DNA from: Clostridiales bacterium UBA6363
GTDB taxonomy: Bacteria > Bacillota > Clostridia > UBA1381
Direction: 5' to 3'
Assembly (NCBI GenBank): GCA_002438865.1
Contig: DJRJ01000024.1
Span: 1 to 34,469, forward strand
DNA length: 34,469 nucleotides
Shown: in pieces, positions 7,471 through 16,650 of the stretch
How the letters are laid out: every line of letters begins with the position of its first letter
Position numbering within the stretch: the first letter of the stretch is position 1
Translations under genes and position numbers: made by a program
Notes under the pieces: generated by a model
What the model was told of the DNA's origin: nothing
The model's input: the letters and a program-made list of their open reading frames with translations, nothing else
Database searches by the model: none

Positions 7471-8427
7471 TTGAAAACCAAAATTCTCGATATGCTAAAA
7501 AACTCCGACGGCTATGTTTCGGGCGAAAAAATAAGCGCTGCTCTTGACATTTCACGTACGGCGGTATGGAAGCACATAAAAAATCTCAAAAAAGACGGAT
7601 ATATAATTCAATCGGTAACAAACAAGGGTTACAGGCTTGTTTCCTCGCCCGATATTCTTGACGCCGATACGATAAAAAGCAAACTCAACACCAAATTTAT
7701 CGGCAGAAACATTATAATATTTGACGAAACCGACTCCACCAACGCACAGGCAAAAAACAACAGTTCCGCACCCGAGGGAACCGTTTTTATTGCAGAAGTG
7801 CAAAAAAGCGGCAGAGGACGGCTCGGCAGAAACTGGGAGTCTCCGAGGGGTGCGGGAATATGGCACAGCATTTTATTAAAGCCCGACATTCCCCTTGCGG
7901 ACGTATCGCAGATAACGCTCGCCGCAGGACTTGCGGTATGCCGTGCGCTGGGCGGTGACGCAAAAATAAAATGGCCCAACGATATTGTTATCGGCACAAA
8001 AAAGGTATGCGGAATACTCACCGAAATGTCGGCGGAAACGGACAGAATAAACTACGTTGTGTGCGGTATCGGCATAAACGTGAACACGGAGTCGTTCCCC
8101 TCAGATATTGCCGAAAAAGCCACCTCTTTGCGCATAGAATACGGGCATATGTTTGACCGATGCGAAATAATCGCACGCTTTTTAAACGAGTTTGAGGACA
8201 TATACAAGACCTTTTCCGCACACGGTCTTTCGGCAATTCTTGACGAATACAAAGCGCACTGCATAACGCTCGGACGTGAAGTCCGTGTGATTATGCACAA
8301 CGAAAGCGTCTGCGGCACGGCTCACGGCATTGCGCCCGACGGCTCGCTTATAATCCGCACCGAAAACGGCGACATTTCCGTCAGTTCCGGCGAGGTCAGC
8401 GTTCGGGGGATTTACGGATATATATGA
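7471..8427 (+). CDS. birA: Bifunctional biotin ligase / biotin operon repressor
   Basis: A 318-residue BirA with all three domains. An N-terminal winged helix (about residues 1-60; SRTAVWKHIKNLKKDGY) binds DNA. The central ligase domain has the biotinyl-AMP loop GRGRLGR at 114-120 and KWPNDI at 167-172. A small SH3-like C-terminal domain covers about 270-318. It activates biotin with ATP and attaches it to carboxylase carrier proteins, and with bound biotinyl-AMP it represses biotin genes. The TTG at 7471 is preferred because it follows GAAAGGA (7455-7461) by 9 nt. The ATG at 7411 overlaps the previous stop (ATGA) but has no ribosome binding site and would add a 20-residue hydrophobic leader. 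No biotin genes are in the window. Confidence 0.93.
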   Translation: MKTKILDMLKNSDGYVSGEKISAALDISRTAVWKHIKNLKKDGYIIQSVTNKGYRLVSSPDILDADTIKSKLNTKFIGRNIIIFDETDSTNAQAKNNSSAPEGTVFIAEVQKSGRGRLGRNWESPRGAGIWHSILLKPDIPLADVSQITLAAGLAVCRALGGDAKIKWPNDIVIGTKKVCGILTEMSAETDRINYVVCGIGINVNTESFPSDIAEKATSLRIEYGHMFDRCEIIARFLNEFEDIYKTFSAHGLSAILDEYKAHCITLGREVRVIMHNESVCGTAHGIAPDGSLIIRTENGDISVSSGEVSVRGIYGYI

Positions 8428-8453
8428 TGTTTTTGTGAACAAATTGTAAAATG

Positions 8454-8480
8454 TTAGCACTCACGACTGTTGAGTGCTAA
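8454..8480 (+). promoter_or_regulatory. CIRCE operator (HrcA binding site)
   Basis: A perfect inverted repeat TTAGCACTC, nine bases, GAGTGCTAA. This is the consensus CIRCE element bound by the heat-shock repressor HrcA. It ends 7 bp before the -35 box of the htpG promoter. CIRCE usually overlaps or follows the promoter, so this placement is atypical. Confidence 0.96.
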
Positions 8481-8487
8481 TTTTATA

Positions 8488-8516
8488 TTGACAAATGAAT
8501 GATTTGGTATTATTAT
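8488..8516 (+). promoter_or_regulatory. Sigma-A promoter of htpG
   Basis: Consensus -35 TTGACA (8488-8493), 17-bp spacer, -10 TATTAT (8511-8516). It lies directly downstream of the CIRCE operator. Confidence 0.9.
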
Positions 8517-8557
8517 AAGGTTAAGCCGCAAAAAACGGCGGATTGGAGGAATTTAAA

Positions 8558-10381
8558 ATGGCAAAGGGTAATATTTCGGTTGATTCGGAAAATATGTTCC
8601 CGATTATAAAAAAATGGCTTTATTCGGATAAGGATATATTCTTGAGAGAATTGGTTTCAAATGGCTGTGACGCCGTGACGAAGCTTAAAAAACTCGTCGG
8701 CATAGGCGAGGCGAAAATAGAGGACGAGCCTAAGTTCAGAGTTGACGTAACGATTTACAAAAATGCGAAAAAGCTTGTTATAAGCGACAATGGTATCGGT
8801 ATGACCGCCGAGGAAATTGACAAATATATTAATCAGATTGCATTTTCGGGCGCAAGCGATTTCCTTGAAAAATACAAGGACGAAAACGACAAAAATGCGC
8901 AGATAATAGGTCATTTCGGACTCGGCTTTTACAGTGCGTTTATGGTTGCGGACAGCGTTGAGATTGACTCGCTCTCATACAAGGACGGCGCAAAGCCTGC
9001 AAAATGGGTATGCGACGGCACAATGGAGTACGAGCTGACAGACGGCGAAAGAACAGAGCGGGGCACAACGATTACGCTTAACATTGCCGAGGATTCGCTT
9101 GATTTCCTCGATGAATTTAAAGTACGTGCAATACTTCGCAAATACTGCTCGTTCCTGCCGACAGAGGTTTACTTAACGGACGCCGACACAAAAAAGGACG
9201 ATACGGAGGAGGAACCAAAACCCATAAACGACACCACGCCGCTTTGGATGAAAAAGCCCTCGGAATGTACCGATGAGGAATACAAGGAGTTTTACAGAAA
9301 CGTATTCGCCGACTTTAACGAGCCGCTGTTCTGGATACACCTTAACGTAGACTATCCCTTTAACTTAAAGGGCATACTCTACTTCCCCAAAATCAATCAT
9401 GAGCTTGCCGGTATGGAGGGTCAGATAAAGCTGTACAACAATCAGGTATTCGTTGCAGACAATGTAAAAGAGGTTATCCCCGAATTTCTGATGCTCTTAA
9501 AAGGCGTTATCGACTGTCCCGACCTGCCGCTTAACGTTTCGAGAAGCTTTTTGCAGAATGACGGATACGTAACCAAGATTTCAAACCACATCACGAAAAA
9601 GGTTGCGGACAAGCTGACGGGATTATTTAAAAACGACCGCGAAAACTACAGCAAATACTGGGACGATATTAACATATTCATCAAATACGGCTGTATACGT
9701 GACGAAAAATTCTATGAAAAGATAAAAGATGCAATAATCTACAAAAACCTTGACGGCAAGTACATCACGCTTGACGAATACCTTGACGGCAAGGAGAAAA
9801 AGGACGTTTACTATGTAAGCGATGAAAAACAGCAGGCGCAGTATATAAATATGTTCAAGGAGCAGAATCTTGACGCAGTTATACTGCCTGCCGTTATGGA
9901 CACGCACTTTATTTCATTCCTGGAAACAAAGCTTGACGGCGTAAAGTTCCACCGCATTGACTCGGCGCTTTCCGAAACAGCTGAGGAGGACAAGAATGAT
10001 GACAGTGACAGTGAGCTTATTGAGAAATTCAAGAAAGAAATAAACGACGACAGCTTAAAAATCGAAGTTCACGCCCTCAAAAACGCATCTGTTCCGGCAG
10101 TTATGCTTTTGGGCGAACAATCGAGAAGAATGCAGGAAATGTACCGCTCTTACGGTCAGCAGATGGCAGGTATGGCGGATATGTTCAAAAACGAGTACAC
10201 GCTTGTAATAAACAAAAACAACGAGCTTATCAAAAAGCTCGGCTCGCTCAACGACGAGGACGCATCGCTTTTGATGGATCACATCTATGATATGGCAAGA
10301 ATAAGCCACAGTCCGCTCACGGGCGAACAGATGACAAAGTTTATCGAGCGCTCAAACAAGCTATTGGAGAAAATATTCTGA
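8558..10381 (+). CDS. htpG: Hsp90-family molecular chaperone HtpG
   Basis: A 607-residue bacterial Hsp90, a cytoplasmic ATP-dependent dimeric chaperone. The N-terminal GHKL ATPase shows LRELVSNGCDAVTKL (E31, N35, D38), DNGIGM at 77-82 and the lid glycines GHFGLGFYS at 118-126. The middle domain keeps the catalytic-loop arginine region LNVSRSFLQND. A shorter C-terminal dimerisation domain follows. Most HtpG read SNASDA where this protein has SNGCDA, so it is a divergent branch, but the ATP-contact residues remain. The ATG at 8558 follows GGAGGA by 7 nt. An in-frame TTG at 8543 lies on the ribosome binding site side and is rejected as start. Expression should be heat-inducible through CIRCE. 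The alarmone synthetase gene follows after 15 bp. Confidence 0.95.
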   Translation: MAKGNISVDSENMFPIIKKWLYSDKDIFLRELVSNGCDAVTKLKKLVGIGEAKIEDEPKFRVDVTIYKNAKKLVISDNGIGMTAEEIDKYINQIAFSGASDFLEKYKDENDKNAQIIGHFGLGFYSAFMVADSVEIDSLSYKDGAKPAKWVCDGTMEYELTDGERTERGTTITLNIAEDSLDFLDEFKVRAILRKYCSFLPTEVYLTDADTKKDDTEEEPKPINDTTPLWMKKPSECTDEEYKEFYRNVFADFNEPLFWIHLNVDYPFNLKGILYFPKINHELAGMEGQIKLYNNQVFVADNVKEVIPEFLMLLKGVIDCPDLPLNVSRSFLQNDGYVTKISNHITKKVADKLTGLFKNDRENYSKYWDDINIFIKYGCIRDEKFYEKIKDAIIYKNLDGKYITLDEYLDGKEKKDVYYVSDEKQQAQYINMFKEQNLDAVILPAVMDTHFISFLETKLDGVKFHRIDSALSETAEEDKNDDSDSELIEKFKKEINDDSLKIEVHALKNASVPAVMLLGEQSRRMQEMYRSYGQQMAGMADMFKNEYTLVINKNNELIKKLGSLNDEDASLLMDHIYDMARISHSPLTGEQMTKFIERSNKLLEKIF

Positions 10382-10396
10382 TAAAGGTATACAGAT

Positions 10397-11101
10397 ATGA
10401 AATTGCTCAACACATACACCGAAAAACATCTGACAAAAATGCTTCTTTCGGCATTGTCGGAAAAGGACGTCAAGGAATGGATACAGAAATACTCAACCCC
10501 GTACAAACAGTTGATGTCATACTATCAGTGCGCAATTATGGAGGTTGAAACGAAATTCAACGTTCTGAACGAGGAAATGTCGATGCAATACGACAGAAAC
10601 CCGATAGAGTCCATAAAAAGCAGGCTCAAATCGCCCGAAAGCATTATGGACAAAATTCAGCGCAAGGATCTGCCGCTTACTGTTGACGCCATAGAGAACA
10701 ACATAAACGACATCGCCGGCGTGCGTGTGATATGCTCGTTCCAATCGGACATCTACGCACTTGCGGAGGCGTTTCTGAAACAGGACGATATACGCCTTAT
10801 CGCAAAAAAGGATTACATACAAATGCCCAAGGACAACGGCTACAGAAGCCTGCACCTGATAGTGGAAATACCGATTTTTCTTCATTCGGAAAAGAAGCTG
10901 ATGAAGGTGGAGGTGCAGTTCCGCACGATTTCCATGGACTGGTGGGCAAGTCTGGAACACAAGATTTGCTACAAGAAAAACGTACCGGGGTACGAGCAGA
11001 TATACCGTGATTTGCGTGACTGCGCCGACATAGGCGCAAGTCTTGACGAGCGTATGGAGCTTATTCAGCGCAAAGTGGACAACGGGATAGTAACGGAATA
11101 A
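10397..11101 (+). CDS. Small alarmone synthetase, RelQ/YjbM-like ((p)ppGpp synthetase)
   Basis: A 234-residue single-domain RelA/SpoT-type synthetase that transfers pyrophosphate from ATP to GDP or GTP. Key blocks are IAGVRVICSF near residues 110-120, KDYIQMPKDNGYRSLHLI near 137-154 (with the GYRSLH signature), and VEVQFRTISMDWWASLEHK near 174-192. There is no HD hydrolase domain and no TGS/ACT region, so it is a stand-alone synthetase close to RelQ (SAS1). It lies 15 bp after htpG with no promoter between and only a weak AAAGG ribosome binding site. It is therefore presumably transcribed with htpG under HrcA control. The family is certain; the exact subfamily is likely but not proven. Confidence 0.92.
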   Translation: MKLLNTYTEKHLTKMLLSALSEKDVKEWIQKYSTPYKQLMSYYQCAIMEVETKFNVLNEEMSMQYDRNPIESIKSRLKSPESIMDKIQRKDLPLTVDAIENNINDIAGVRVICSFQSDIYALAEAFLKQDDIRLIAKKDYIQMPKDNGYRSLHLIVEIPIFLHSEKKLMKVEVQFRTISMDWWASLEHKICYKKNVPGYEQIYRDLRDCADIGASLDERMELIQRKVDNGIVTE

Positions 11102-11103
11102 AA

Positions 11104-11150
11104 AAAATATAACAAGGGGCGGTAAAAAAGCATTTTTTACCGCCCCTTGT
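11104..11150. terminator. Long hairpin terminator after the alarmone synthetase gene
   Basis: An 18-bp perfect stem (11112-11129 with 11133-11150) closes a 3-nt loop. The plus strand has T residues inside the stem but no clean tail. The minus strand has a run of Ts after it (11101-11107), so it may act for both directions. Confidence 0.75.
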
Positions 11151-11207
11151 GTTGGATAGGGATAACAAATTTATGGTTCATGTTCCGTACAGCGTGAACA
11201 AATACCG

Positions 11208-11360
11208 GTAGGGGTTGATGCCCTCATCAACCCGAAACGATGTCCCGTGTGGTGTGCTTTTCGGCAGGAGCAAGCCCCTGCCCTACGGGCGTTAGCGCAC
11301 ATTTTTGCGATATTGCATATTAGTGTGTTGTAGGGGTCGATGCCTTCATCGACCCGAAAC
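11208..11360. repeat. GTAGGGG-type interspersed repeats (two units)
   Basis: The unit at 11208-11287 closely matches 2797-2877: GTAGGGG, a TTGATG...CATCAA hairpin, then the CGGCAGG/CCTGCCC arms. A second partial unit at 11330-11360 has GTCGATG...CATCGAC. They fill most of the gap between the alarmone synthetase terminator and the FAD protein gene. No coding capacity was seen. Confidence 0.8.
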
Positions 11361-11374
11361 GCCGCAAATATGTA

Positions 11375-12745
11375 TTACTGCTCCGGAGTAAGCTCACGTG
11401 CCACAAACACACCGCTCGCCGATGCGTGCGACAGCGAATGTGTTATACCGCTGCCGTCGCCTATCACGTACAGTCCCTTATGCTTTGTTTCAAGATTATC
11501 GTTAAGCTCTACCTCCATATTATAGAACTTAACCTCAACTCCGTAAAGGAGCGTATCGTCATTCGCTGTACCCGGCGCAATCTTATCGAGTGCGTGTATC
11601 ATCTCGATTATACCGTCAAGAATACGTTTCGGAAGCACAAGGCTCAAGTCGCCCGGAGTTGCCGAAAGAGTAGGTGTTACAAGTCCCTCCTCTATTCGCT
11701 TTACGTTACTTCTTCTTCCTCTTATAAGGTCGCCGAAACGCTGTACTATTACGCCGCCGCCGAGCATATTCGACAGTCTTGCAATGCTTTCGCCGTAGCC
11801 GTTGCTGTCCTCAAACGGCTCCGAGAAATGTTTCGACACAAGCAGTGCAAAGTTGGTGTTTTCGGTACGCATTTTCTCGTCCTCATAGCTGTGACCGTTT
11901 ACGGTAACGATACCGTTTGTATTTTCATTTACGACAATTCCGTAAGGATTCATACAAAATGTACGCACATTATCCTCAAACTTTTCCGTGCGGTACACAA
12001 TCTTGCTTTCGTACAGTTCGTCCGTCAGATGCGAGAACACAACCGCCGGCAGTTCCACTCTCACGCCAATGTCGACACGATTTGATTTGGTCTTGATGTC
12101 AAGATTTTTGCAGACCGTTTCCATCCACTTACTGCCGCTTCTGCCGACCGAAATAATACAGTTAGTGCATTCATACGTTTCGTTTTCACAATCGATTTTA
12201 TATCCGCCGTCAACCTTTTCCACATTATTTACGGGCGTATCGAAATAGAAATCTATTTTATCCTTTAATGCGTTATATATGTTTTCAAGCACGATAAAAT
12301 TAATATCCGTTCCGAGATGTCGCACCGAGGCGTCAAGCAGGTTAAGCTTATTCTGAATACAAAGCTTTTTGAACTTCGTTCCCGTTGTGGAATACAGCTT
12401 TGTTCCCTCTCCGCCGTACTGCATATTGATGTCATCGACATATTTCATAAGCTCAAGCGCTTTTTTCTTGCCGATATGCTCGTGCAGAGTACCACCGAAA
12501 TTATTCGTTATATTATATTTACCGTCCGAAAATGCGCCCGCACCGCCGAAACCGCTCATAATCGAGCAGACCTTACAGCCGATACAGGATTTCACCTTTT
12601 CGCCGTCTATCGGACAGCGTCTTTTACGGAGCGAGTGTCCCGTTTCAAACATTGCCACTTTAAGATTCGGATTTCTTTTCATTAATTCATATGCCGAGAA
12701 TATTCCGCCCGGCCCTGCGCCTATAATAATTACATCATATTTCAT
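11375..12745 (-). CDS. FAD-dependent oxidoreductase (COG2509-like)
   Basis: A 456-residue flavoprotein with an N-terminal Rossmann dinucleotide-binding motif G9-A-G-P-G-G14. Shortly after it lies a Cys-rich CIGCKVCSIMSGFGGAGAF segment. A C-terminal FAD-contact motif, VIGDGSGITHSLSHASASG, is also present. This pattern fits the broadly distributed, poorly characterised family of FAD-dependent dehydrogenases (COG2509). The substrate is unknown. The ATG at 12745 is preferred over 12802 because GAAAGGA precedes it and a sigma-A promoter (12810-12838) lies at the right distance. Starting at 12802 would put the promoter almost on the start codon. The gene is on its own transcript after purL. Family confidence is high and function low. 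Confidence 0.85.
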   Translation of the reverse strand: MKYDVIIIGAGPGGIFSAYELMKRNPNLKVAMFETGHSLRKRRCPIDGEKVKSCIGCKVCSIMSGFGGAGAFSDGKYNITNNFGGTLHEHIGKKKALELMKYVDDINMQYGGEGTKLYSTTGTKFKKLCIQNKLNLLDASVRHLGTDINFIVLENIYNALKDKIDFYFDTPVNNVEKVDGGYKIDCENETYECTNCIISVGRSGSKWMETVCKNLDIKTKSNRVDIGVRVELPAVVFSHLTDELYESKIVYRTEKFEDNVRTFCMNPYGIVVNENTNGIVTVNGHSYEDEKMRTENTNFALLVSKHFSEPFEDSNGYGESIARLSNMLGGGVIVQRFGDLIRGRRSNVKRIEEGLVTPTLSATPGDLSLVLPKRILDGIIEMIHALDKIAPGTANDDTLLYGVEVKFYNMEVELNDNLETKHKGLYVIGDGSGITHSLSHASASGVFVARELTPEQ

Positions 12746-12809
12746 AATTATATCCGTTCCTTTCAAACGCACAAAGAAATTGTGCAGACTTATCCTCCGC
12801 ATAAAACAA

Positions 12810-12838
12810 ATTATACATTAAATTTAACATAAAGTCAA
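12810..12838 (-). promoter_or_regulatory. Sigma-A promoter of the FAD oxidoreductase gene
   Basis: -35 TTGACT (12833-12838), 17-bp spacer, -10 TATAAT (12810-12815) on the minus strand. The -35 box touches the end of the purL terminator hairpin. Confidence 0.85.
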
Positions 12839-12875
12839 GTTTTACGGACGGCAAAAATTGCCGTCCGTAAAACTT
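12837..12875 (-). terminator. purL terminator-like hairpin
   Basis: An 18-bp perfect stem (12837-12854 with 12858-12875) closes a 3-nt AAA loop. It lies 5 nt after the purL stop codon. There is no clean T run after it, so efficiency is uncertain. Confidence 0.7.
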
Positions 12876-12880
12876 AATAA

Positions 12881-15800
12881 TTATTTAAAATAATTTACTC
12901 CTGCCTCAAACAGTTTCTGATTTTTGTTTCCGGGTACGTTAAACGCAATATTTTCGCCTATACGTTCGCTGTGTCCCATTTTGCCGAACACTCTGCCGTC
13001 GGGGCTTGTGATACCCTCTATCGCCGCCGCAGATCCGTTCGGGTTCCACTCCGTATCATACGTAGCCTTTCCGTCCGTATTTACATACTGCGTTGCAATC
13101 TGACCGTTCTTTGCAAGGCTCGCTATAATCCCGTCCGATGCCGCAAAGCGTCCCTCACCGTGCGAAAGCGGAATGGTGTGAATATCTCCGACATTCACAT
13201 TCGCAAGCCACGGGCTGTTATTTGACGCAATCCTTGTATATGCCATACGTGAGATATGTCTGCCGAGCGTATTGAACGTGAGCGTCGGGGACGATTCGTC
13301 AAGGTCACGTATTTCGCCGTAGGGAACAAGTCCGAGCTTTATAAGCGCCTGGAAACCGTTACAGATACCGAGCATAAGTCCGTCACGGTTTTTGAGCATA
13401 TTCATTACAGAGTCCTTAACAAGCGGATTTCTGAACGCTGTTGCGATAAACTTACCGCTGCCCTCCGGCTCGTCACCGCCCGAAAATCCGCCCGGGAGCA
13501 TTACTATCTGCGCATTGTCTATGCGCTTTTTCATCTCCACCATAGAGTATGCAACGTCCTCGCCCGTCAGATTTCTTATAACAAACACGTCTGCCACACC
13601 GCCTGCTCTCTCAAACGCTTTTGCGGTATCGTACTCGCAGTTTGTACCGGGGAATACGGGTATAAATATACGTGGTTTTGCAAACTTTTCGTTTGCCGTA
13701 ACGATATTTCTATGATTAAAGCTGTAAGTTTCGGGTTCCGTTCTGCTGTCCTTAACCTTTGTCGGGAACACCTTTTCGAGCGGAGCCTTCCATACCGACA
13801 GAGCCTCGTCAAGGTCAATATTCACCGCACCGACCTTGATTTTTCCGCTGTTGTTTGTATATCCCACGGTGACTCCGCAGTCCGTACCGTTCTCCACTTC
13901 AAGCACTATCGAGCCTATGGGAGCATAGAACAGCATATCGTTTGTAACGTTTTTATCAAACTCAACGCCTATCATATTTCCGAACGCCATTTTGCTTACC
14001 GTTTCACACAAGCCGAAGCCTTTCACAACCGATGCGGAAAGCACCTTTCCGTCCGATATAAGCTTATGCACGTTCTCATACATTGCCTTCAATGCGTCAA
14101 AATCGGGCAAATCGTTTTTGTCACGCTTAAGCGTGAACATAACAAGCTTTGTACCCGTCTTTTTAATCTCCTGCGACACAATCTTATCCGCCTTGAGCGG
14201 TGCAACCGCAAACGACGTAAGCGTCGGCGGAACGTCAAGGTCATTGAACGAACCGCTCATCGAGTCCTTGCCGCCTATCGCCGCAATGCCGAGTTCAAGC
14301 TGTGTTCTGTATGCGCCCAAAAGTGCGGCGAACGGTTTTCCCCAGCGCTTGGGGGCTGTTCCGAGTCTTTCAAAATATTCCTGGAATGTGAGATATATTT
14401 TCTTATAATCCGCACCTATCGCAACCGCCTTTGACACGGACTCGACTATGGCATATACTGCGCCGTGGTACGGACTCCATTTTGACATTTTCGGATTGTA
14501 TCCGAATGTCATTACGGTTGCGGTATTGGTTTCACCGCCCAATACGGGCACTTTTGCCGCCATACCCTCGGACGGGGTAAGCTGATACTTTCCGCCGAAC
14601 GGCATAAGCACCGAGCCTGCGCCGATTGTTGAGTCGAATTTTTCGCAAAGACCCTTTTGCGAACATACGTTAAGATCGGAAAGCGTTTCGAGCCATTTTT
14701 TCTTAACGTCGCAAACCACCTCCGCATTGAAAAATCTGTCCTTATCATTCGGCATGGTAACTTCAATATCGGTATTTTTCGGTGCGCCGTTTGTATTAAG
14801 AAAATCACGTGATATATCGCATATCGTTTTTTCACGCCATGTCATAACAAGGCGGTTTTCGTCCGTTACCTCCGCAACAATCGTTGCTTCGAGGTTTTCC
14901 TCGTTCGCATATGCGATAAATTTCTCGGCGTCATCACTTCTTACAACCACTGCCATTCTTTCCTGCGATTCGCTTATTGCAAGCTCCGTGCCGTCAAGTC
15001 CCTCGTATTTTTTCGGCACTTTATCGAGATTTATTCTCAATCCGTCCGCCAGCTCGCCGATTGCGACCGACACACCGCCTGCGCCGAAATCGTTACAGCG
15101 CTTTATAAGCGTTGTAACCTTGCTGTCACGGAACAATCTCTGCAATTTCCGCTCTACGGGCGGATTACCCTTCTGCACCTCACTGCCGCAGGTTACAACG
15201 CTCTTATCGTTATGCGCTTTTGAAGAACCTGTAGCACCGCCGATACCGTCACGTCCCGTTCTGCCGCCGAGAAGTATTACAACGTCGCCCTTTGACGGTG
15301 TTTCACGGATTACGTTCTTCTTGGGTGCGGCGCCGATAACTGCGCCTATTTCCATACGTTTTGCAACGTATCCCTCGTCATATATTTCCTGCACCTGACC
15401 CGTAGCCAGTCCTATCTGATTTCCGTAGGAGCTGTATCCCGAAGAAGCCTTGCGTGTTATCTGCCTTTGCATAAGCTTTCCGCCAAGTGTTTCCTCAAGC
15501 GATTTTCTCGGATCGCCTGCGCCCGTCACACGCATTGCCTGATAAACGTACGAACGTCCCGACAGCGGATCTCTTATTGCGCCGCCCAGGCACGTTGCCG
15601 CACCGCCGAACGGCTCTATCTCGGTCGGGTGGTTATGCGTTTCGTTTTTGAACATTATAAGCCATGGCTCGTCCTTGCCGTCAATATCCACGTTAACGAC
15701 TATCGAGCAGGCGTTTATCTCCTCCGACTCGTCTATTTCATTTAAAAGTCCACGGCTTTTAAGCTGTTTTACTATTATCGTTGCCATATTCATAAGGCAG

Positions 15801-16609
15801 GCGTCCTTGCCCTTGGGATAGAGCGTTTCCTTTGCCTTTTGATACTCCGCATACGAGTCCTTTATGACATCGGCATACTTTCCGTCATTTACGGTAACAT
15901 TATTTATTCTTGTGGAAAACGTTGTGTGACGGCAGTGATCCGACCAGTACGTGTCAATCATTCTTAACTCCGTAACGGTCGGGTTTCTTTTTTCGTCCTC
16001 GCTGAAATAACGGCGGCAGAATTTAAGATCGTCCGCATCCATTGCAAAACCCATTTTATCTATAAACGCCTGCACATCACTGTCGCTCATATCGGTAAAC
16101 CCGTCAACCGTTTCAACGTCTGACGGATATGCAATATCCATATCGAGCGTTTTCGGCTTTTCAAGGTCAGCCTCACGTGCCTCAACGGGGTTTATGACAT
16201 ATTTCTTTGCGGCGTCAAGCTCCGCATCGCTCACATTGCCGATAAGCACATAAACCTTTGCACTGCGTACCTTGGGGCGCTCCTTTTCGGTAAGTATGGA
16301 TATACATTCCTCTGCCGAAGCGGCTCTCTGGTCAAACTGTCCCGGAAGAAATTCCACCGCAAACACTCTGCCCTCGTTTATTTCTATTTCCTCATCAAAA
16401 GCGTTGTCAACGGGAGGCTCGGAGAAAATAAGAGTTCTCGCCTTTTTGTATTCCTCATCGTTTATTCCCTCGACATCGTAGCGGTTTATTATTCTGACTT
16501 TTTCAAGTCCCGTCATTGAAAGATTTTCTCTTAAATCCTCCAGCACCTCTTTCGCTTCAATGTCAAATCCGTCTTTTTTTTCAACAAAAATTCTTCTTAC
16601 TTTTTCCAT
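12881..16609 (-). CDS. purL: Phosphoribosylformylglycinamidine synthase (single-chain PurL)
   Basis: A 1242-residue large PurL, the single-polypeptide form that converts FGAR, glutamine and ATP to FGAM in purine synthesis. The N-terminal domain and two AIRS-like ATP-binding halves occupy about residues 1-970 (KNETHNHPTEIEPFGGAAT; GGRTGRDGIGGATGSS). The fused class I glutaminase follows from about 1000, with nucleophile Cys1083 in LGICNGFQA and the pair His1150/Glu1152 in HGEGRF. Small PurL/PurQ/PurS systems common in Bacilli are thus replaced by the fused type. The ATG at 16609 follows AAAGGG. The gene lies 41 bp after the phosphatase gene with no promoter between, so the two are probably co-transcribed. 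No other pur genes are in the window. Confidence 0.97.
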   Translation of the reverse strand: MEKVRRIFVEKKDGFDIEAKEVLEDLRENLSMTGLEKVRIINRYDVEGINDEEYKKARTLIFSEPPVDNAFDEEIEINEGRVFAVEFLPGQFDQRAASAEECISILTEKERPKVRSAKVYVLIGNVSDAELDAAKKYVINPVEAREADLEKPKTLDMDIAYPSDVETVDGFTDMSDSDVQAFIDKMGFAMDADDLKFCRRYFSEDEKRNPTVTELRMIDTYWSDHCRHTTFSTRINNVTVNDGKYADVIKDSYAEYQKAKETLYPKGKDACLMNMATIIVKQLKSRGLLNEIDESEEINACSIVVNVDIDGKDEPWLIMFKNETHNHPTEIEPFGGAATCLGGAIRDPLSGRSYVYQAMRVTGAGDPRKSLEETLGGKLMQRQITRKASSGYSSYGNQIGLATGQVQEIYDEGYVAKRMEIGAVIGAAPKKNVIRETPSKGDVVILLGGRTGRDGIGGATGSSKAHNDKSVVTCGSEVQKGNPPVERKLQRLFRDSKVTTLIKRCNDFGAGGVSVAIGELADGLRINLDKVPKKYEGLDGTELAISESQERMAVVVRSDDAEKFIAYANEENLEATIVAEVTDENRLVMTWREKTICDISRDFLNTNGAPKNTDIEVTMPNDKDRFFNAEVVCDVKKKWLETLSDLNVCSQKGLCEKFDSTIGAGSVLMPFGGKYQLTPSEGMAAKVPVLGGETNTATVMTFGYNPKMSKWSPYHGAVYAIVESVSKAVAIGADYKKIYLTFQEYFERLGTAPKRWGKPFAALLGAYRTQLELGIAAIGGKDSMSGSFNDLDVPPTLTSFAVAPLKADKIVSQEIKKTGTKLVMFTLKRDKNDLPDFDALKAMYENVHKLISDGKVLSASVVKGFGLCETVSKMAFGNMIGVEFDKNVTNDMLFYAPIGSIVLEVENGTDCGVTVGYTNNSGKIKVGAVNIDLDEALSVWKAPLEKVFPTKVKDSRTEPETYSFNHRNIVTANEKFAKPRIFIPVFPGTNCEYDTAKAFERAGGVADVFVIRNLTGEDVAYSMVEMKKRIDNAQIVMLPGGFSGGDEPEGSGKFIATAFRNPLVKDSVMNMLKNRDGLMLGICNGFQALIKLGLVPYGEIRDLDESSPTLTFNTLGRHISRMAYTRIASNNSPWLANVNVGDIHTIPLSHGEGRFAASDGIIASLAKNGQIATQYVNTDGKATYDTEWNPNGSAAAIEGITSPDGRVFGKMGHSERIGENIAFNVPGNKNQKLFEAGVNYFK

Positions 16610-16650
16610 TGTTTCAGCCCTTTCCGTATAACCCCGTTTTCCCTTTGTTC

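Noticed and set aside
11426..12085. 219-codon plus-strand frame inside the FAD oxidoreductase gene
   Set aside because: Antisense shadow with no motif and no translation signals.
13256..14434. A 392-codon open frame on the plus strand inside purL
   Set aside because: It lies antisense to a certain, fully conserved gene, has a low-complexity basic composition, and no recognised domain or ribosome binding site.
14727..15398. A second long antisense frame inside purL
   Set aside because: A codon-bias shadow of purL; serine-rich translation without domain features.
16610..16650. Purine riboswitch before purL
   Set aside because: The gap is only 41 bp and holds just a ribosome binding site; no aptamer can fit, and none was recognised upstream of the phosphatase gene either.
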